The position numbers and the translations under genes were made by a program. The notes under the pieces were generated by a model that was not told where the DNA came from, did no database searches, and saw only the letters and a program-made list of their open reading frames with translations. A stretch of DNA of 64,000 nt from Oleiphilus messinensis (GTDB lineage: Bacteria; Pseudomonadota; Gammaproteobacteria; Pseudomonadales; Oleiphilaceae): positions 1,919,501 to 1,983,500 of the forward strand of contig NZ_CP021425.1 in NCBI RefSeq assembly GCF_002162375.1. The letters are read 5' to 3'. Position 1 is the stretch's first letter; each line of letters opens with the position of its first letter. This document shows, piece after piece, positions 62,408-64,000 of the stretch.

Positions 62408-64000
62408 ATGAACAGATTGCGATCAAATCGTAACTACAAGGCATATAAAAAAGCGATATTGAGCAGTGTGGTTTCGATTTCTGTTGCAGCGACGGGGTTT
62501 GCGGTTAGCTTGAGTGCACAAGCTGATACAGCTGCGGCACGAAAATGGGTGGATAGCGAGTTTCAGCCGTCCACACTATCCAAATCAGCACAAATGCAGG
62601 AAATGGAGTGGTTTATCAAGGCCGCAGAGCCTTTCAAGGGAATGGAAATCAAGGTCTTGTCCGAGATTATTGCCACCCATGAGTACGAATCCGGGACGCT
62701 GGCAAAGGCGTTCTCCGAGATTACCGGCATCAAGATTACCCATGAGATGATCCCGGAAGGGGACGTTGTCCGGACACTGGAAAAGCAAATGTATACCGGT
62801 GAATCGCTTTATGATGCCTATGTCAATGATTCGGATTTGATCGGTACCCATGCACGCTACGGCCAGGTGGTCCCGCTGACAGATTTCATGAGTGGTGAAG
62901 GCAAAGATGTAACTTTGCCAACCTTGGATCTGAATGATTTTATTGGGCTCGATTTTACCACGGGTATGGATGGCAAGTTATACCAGTTACCGGATCAGCA
63001 GTTCGCGAACCTTTACTGGTTCCGTTATGACTGGTTCCAGCGAGAGGATATTCGTGCCAAGTTCAAAGCGGAATACGGGTATGAGCTGGGGGTGCCGGTA
63101 AACTGGTCCGCGTATCATGATATTGCCGAGTTTTTCACCGAAAAAGTGGGTGAAATTGATGGCGTGAAAGTCTATGGCCATATGGACTATGGAAAAAAAG
63201 ATCCCTCGCTGGGATGGCGTTTCACCGACGCTTGGCTGTCAATGGCCGGGGCCGGGGATAAAGGTTTACCCAATGGAAGTCCGGTTGATGAGTGGGGGAT
63301 TCGGGTAGAGGATTGTCATCCGGTAGGTTCCTCAGTTGAGCGGGGGGGTGCCACTAATGGTCCTGCCGCCGTTTACGCTGTAAGCAAATATATCGAGTGG
63401 CTGGATAAATTTACGCCCCCGGGATCCCGAGAGATGAATTTCGGTGAGGCAGGCGCAATTCCCAAGAATGGTAATATCGCGCAACAAATGTTCTGGTATA
63501 CCGCATTTACTTCTGCAATGACTGAAACCGGTTTGCCTGTGGTTAATGACGATGGCACGCCAAAATGGCGTATGGCACCTTCACCCCATGGTGCATATTG
63601 GGAAGAAGGCATGAAACTGGGATACCAGGACACCGGTGCCTGGACATTGTTGCAAAGTACCCCGCTGGATCGTCGAAAAGCGGCTTGGTTGTATGCTCAG
63701 TTTGTTGTCTCGAAAACCGTTTCGTTGAAGAAAACGTTAACCGGATTGACGCCGATTCGAGAGTCAGACCTTCAGTCTGACGCCATGACCGAGGCAGCAC
63801 CACGCTTGGGTGGATTGGTGGAGTTTTACCGGCCACCCGCACGTAAATCCTGGACGCCAACCGGCAACAACGTACCGGACTATCCGAAACTTGCGCCGCT
63901 TTGGTGGCAGCATATCGGTGATGCATCTTCAGGTGCCAAGTCCCCTCAGTATGCGATGGATGCCCTCGCGAAGGCTCAGGACAGAGTGCTTCGCGATATT
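62408..64000 (+). CDS. ABC transporter periplasmic binding protein, carbohydrate/glycerol type (partial)
   Basis: The ATG at 62408 has a GAGGT site and opens a frame of 531 codons that runs off the right edge. A signal peptide (VVSISVAATGFAVSLSAQA, then DTAA) is followed by an extracellular solute-binding family 1 fold: MEIKVLSEIIATHEYESGTLAKAF, ITGIKITHEMIP, LYQLPDQQFANLYWFRYDWF and FGEAGAIPKNGNIAQQMFW. The unusually large size (expected total ~570-580) fits the group that includes the glycerol-binding GlpV of rhizobia, but the ligand is not certain. Permease and ATPase genes would be expected to the right. Confidence 0.82.
   Translation, partial: MNRLRSNRNYKAYKKAILSSVVSISVAATGFAVSLSAQADTAAARKWVDSEFQPSTLSKSAQMQEMEWFIKAAEPFKGMEIKVLSEIIATHEYESGTLAKAFSEITGIKITHEMIPEGDVVRTLEKQMYTGESLYDAYVNDSDLIGTHARYGQVVPLTDFMSGEGKDVTLPTLDLNDFIGLDFTTGMDGKLYQLPDQQFANLYWFRYDWFQREDIRAKFKAEYGYELGVPVNWSAYHDIAEFFTEKVGEIDGVKVYGHMDYGKKDPSLGWRFTDAWLSMAGAGDKGLPNGSPVDEWGIRVEDCHPVGSSVERGGATNGPAAVYAVSKYIEWLDKFTPPGSREMNFGEAGAIPKNGNIAQQMFWYTAFTSAMTETGLPVVNDDGTPKWRMAPSPHGAYWEEGMKLGYQDTGAWTLLQSTPLDRRKAAWLYAQFVVSKTVSLKKTLTGLTPIRESDLQSDAMTEAAPRLGGLVEFYRPPARKSWTPTGNNVPDYPKLAPLWWQHIGDASSGAKSPQYAMDALAKAQDRVLRDI

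Overview
The window is a contiguous stretch of a gammaproteobacterial chromosome, probably from a marine Oceanospirillales/Pseudomonadales-type lineage. The protein sequences and the gene orders metF-ahcY-metK-regulator and tkt-epd-pgk-fba point that way, as does the large share of chemosensory and cyclic-di-GMP genes. I cannot name the species. Both edges cut through genes: a DUF445 membrane protein on the left and an ABC transporter binding protein on the right. I saw no rRNA or tRNA gene and no CRISPR array.

Layout. 1-9.9 kb: a DUF445 protein; a long AT-rich spacer with repeated DnaA-box-like dyads; a two-gene RND efflux pump; bioA-rsmE; and an msrQ without msrP. 10-16 kb: an unrecognised internally duplicated protein, then the methionine/SAM cycle read leftward (ArsR-methyltransferase regulator, metK, ahcY, metF), with a large palindrome over the regulator's predicted promoter. 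16.5-22 kb: central carbon genes tkt, epd, pgk and fba, followed by an EamA transporter. 23-30 kb: sensory genes. These are a periplasmic binding protein, a CheA-like HPt kinase with its own CheY and CheX, an 18-bp tandem repeat array, a short methyl-accepting protein and a NIT-like membrane protein. 30-37 kb: a cupredoxin, an EAL phosphodiesterase, a DUF3034 protein and a truncated-haemoglobin lipoprotein, then further envelope proteins and an alpha/beta hydrolase.

37.3-50.3 kb is the accessory region. An IS607-type element (serine recombinase plus a long TnpB-like protein with no zinc finger) has split a gene for a cyclic-nucleotide-binding/patatin phospholipase. Rightward lie two more TnpB-type genes of clearly different lineages, two ABC-type binding proteins interleaved with two paralogous ~127-aa proteins of unknown family, and several small unknown genes. 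Downstream of the third TnpB is a multi-hairpin sequence that looks like a guide-RNA (omegaRNA) scaffold. This island is the best place for new biology in the window.

50.4-64 kb returns to ordinary chromosome. It carries serA and its divergent functional partner D-2-hydroxyglutarate dehydrogenase, an FAH-family hydrolase, an AarF/UbiB kinase, an HD-GYP protein, a degenerate GGDEF protein, an outer-membrane porin and the start of a carbohydrate/glycerol ABC transporter operon. Cyclic-di-GMP genes here lean to degradation: one intact EAL, one HD-GYP, and two GGDEF domains whose signature is lost.
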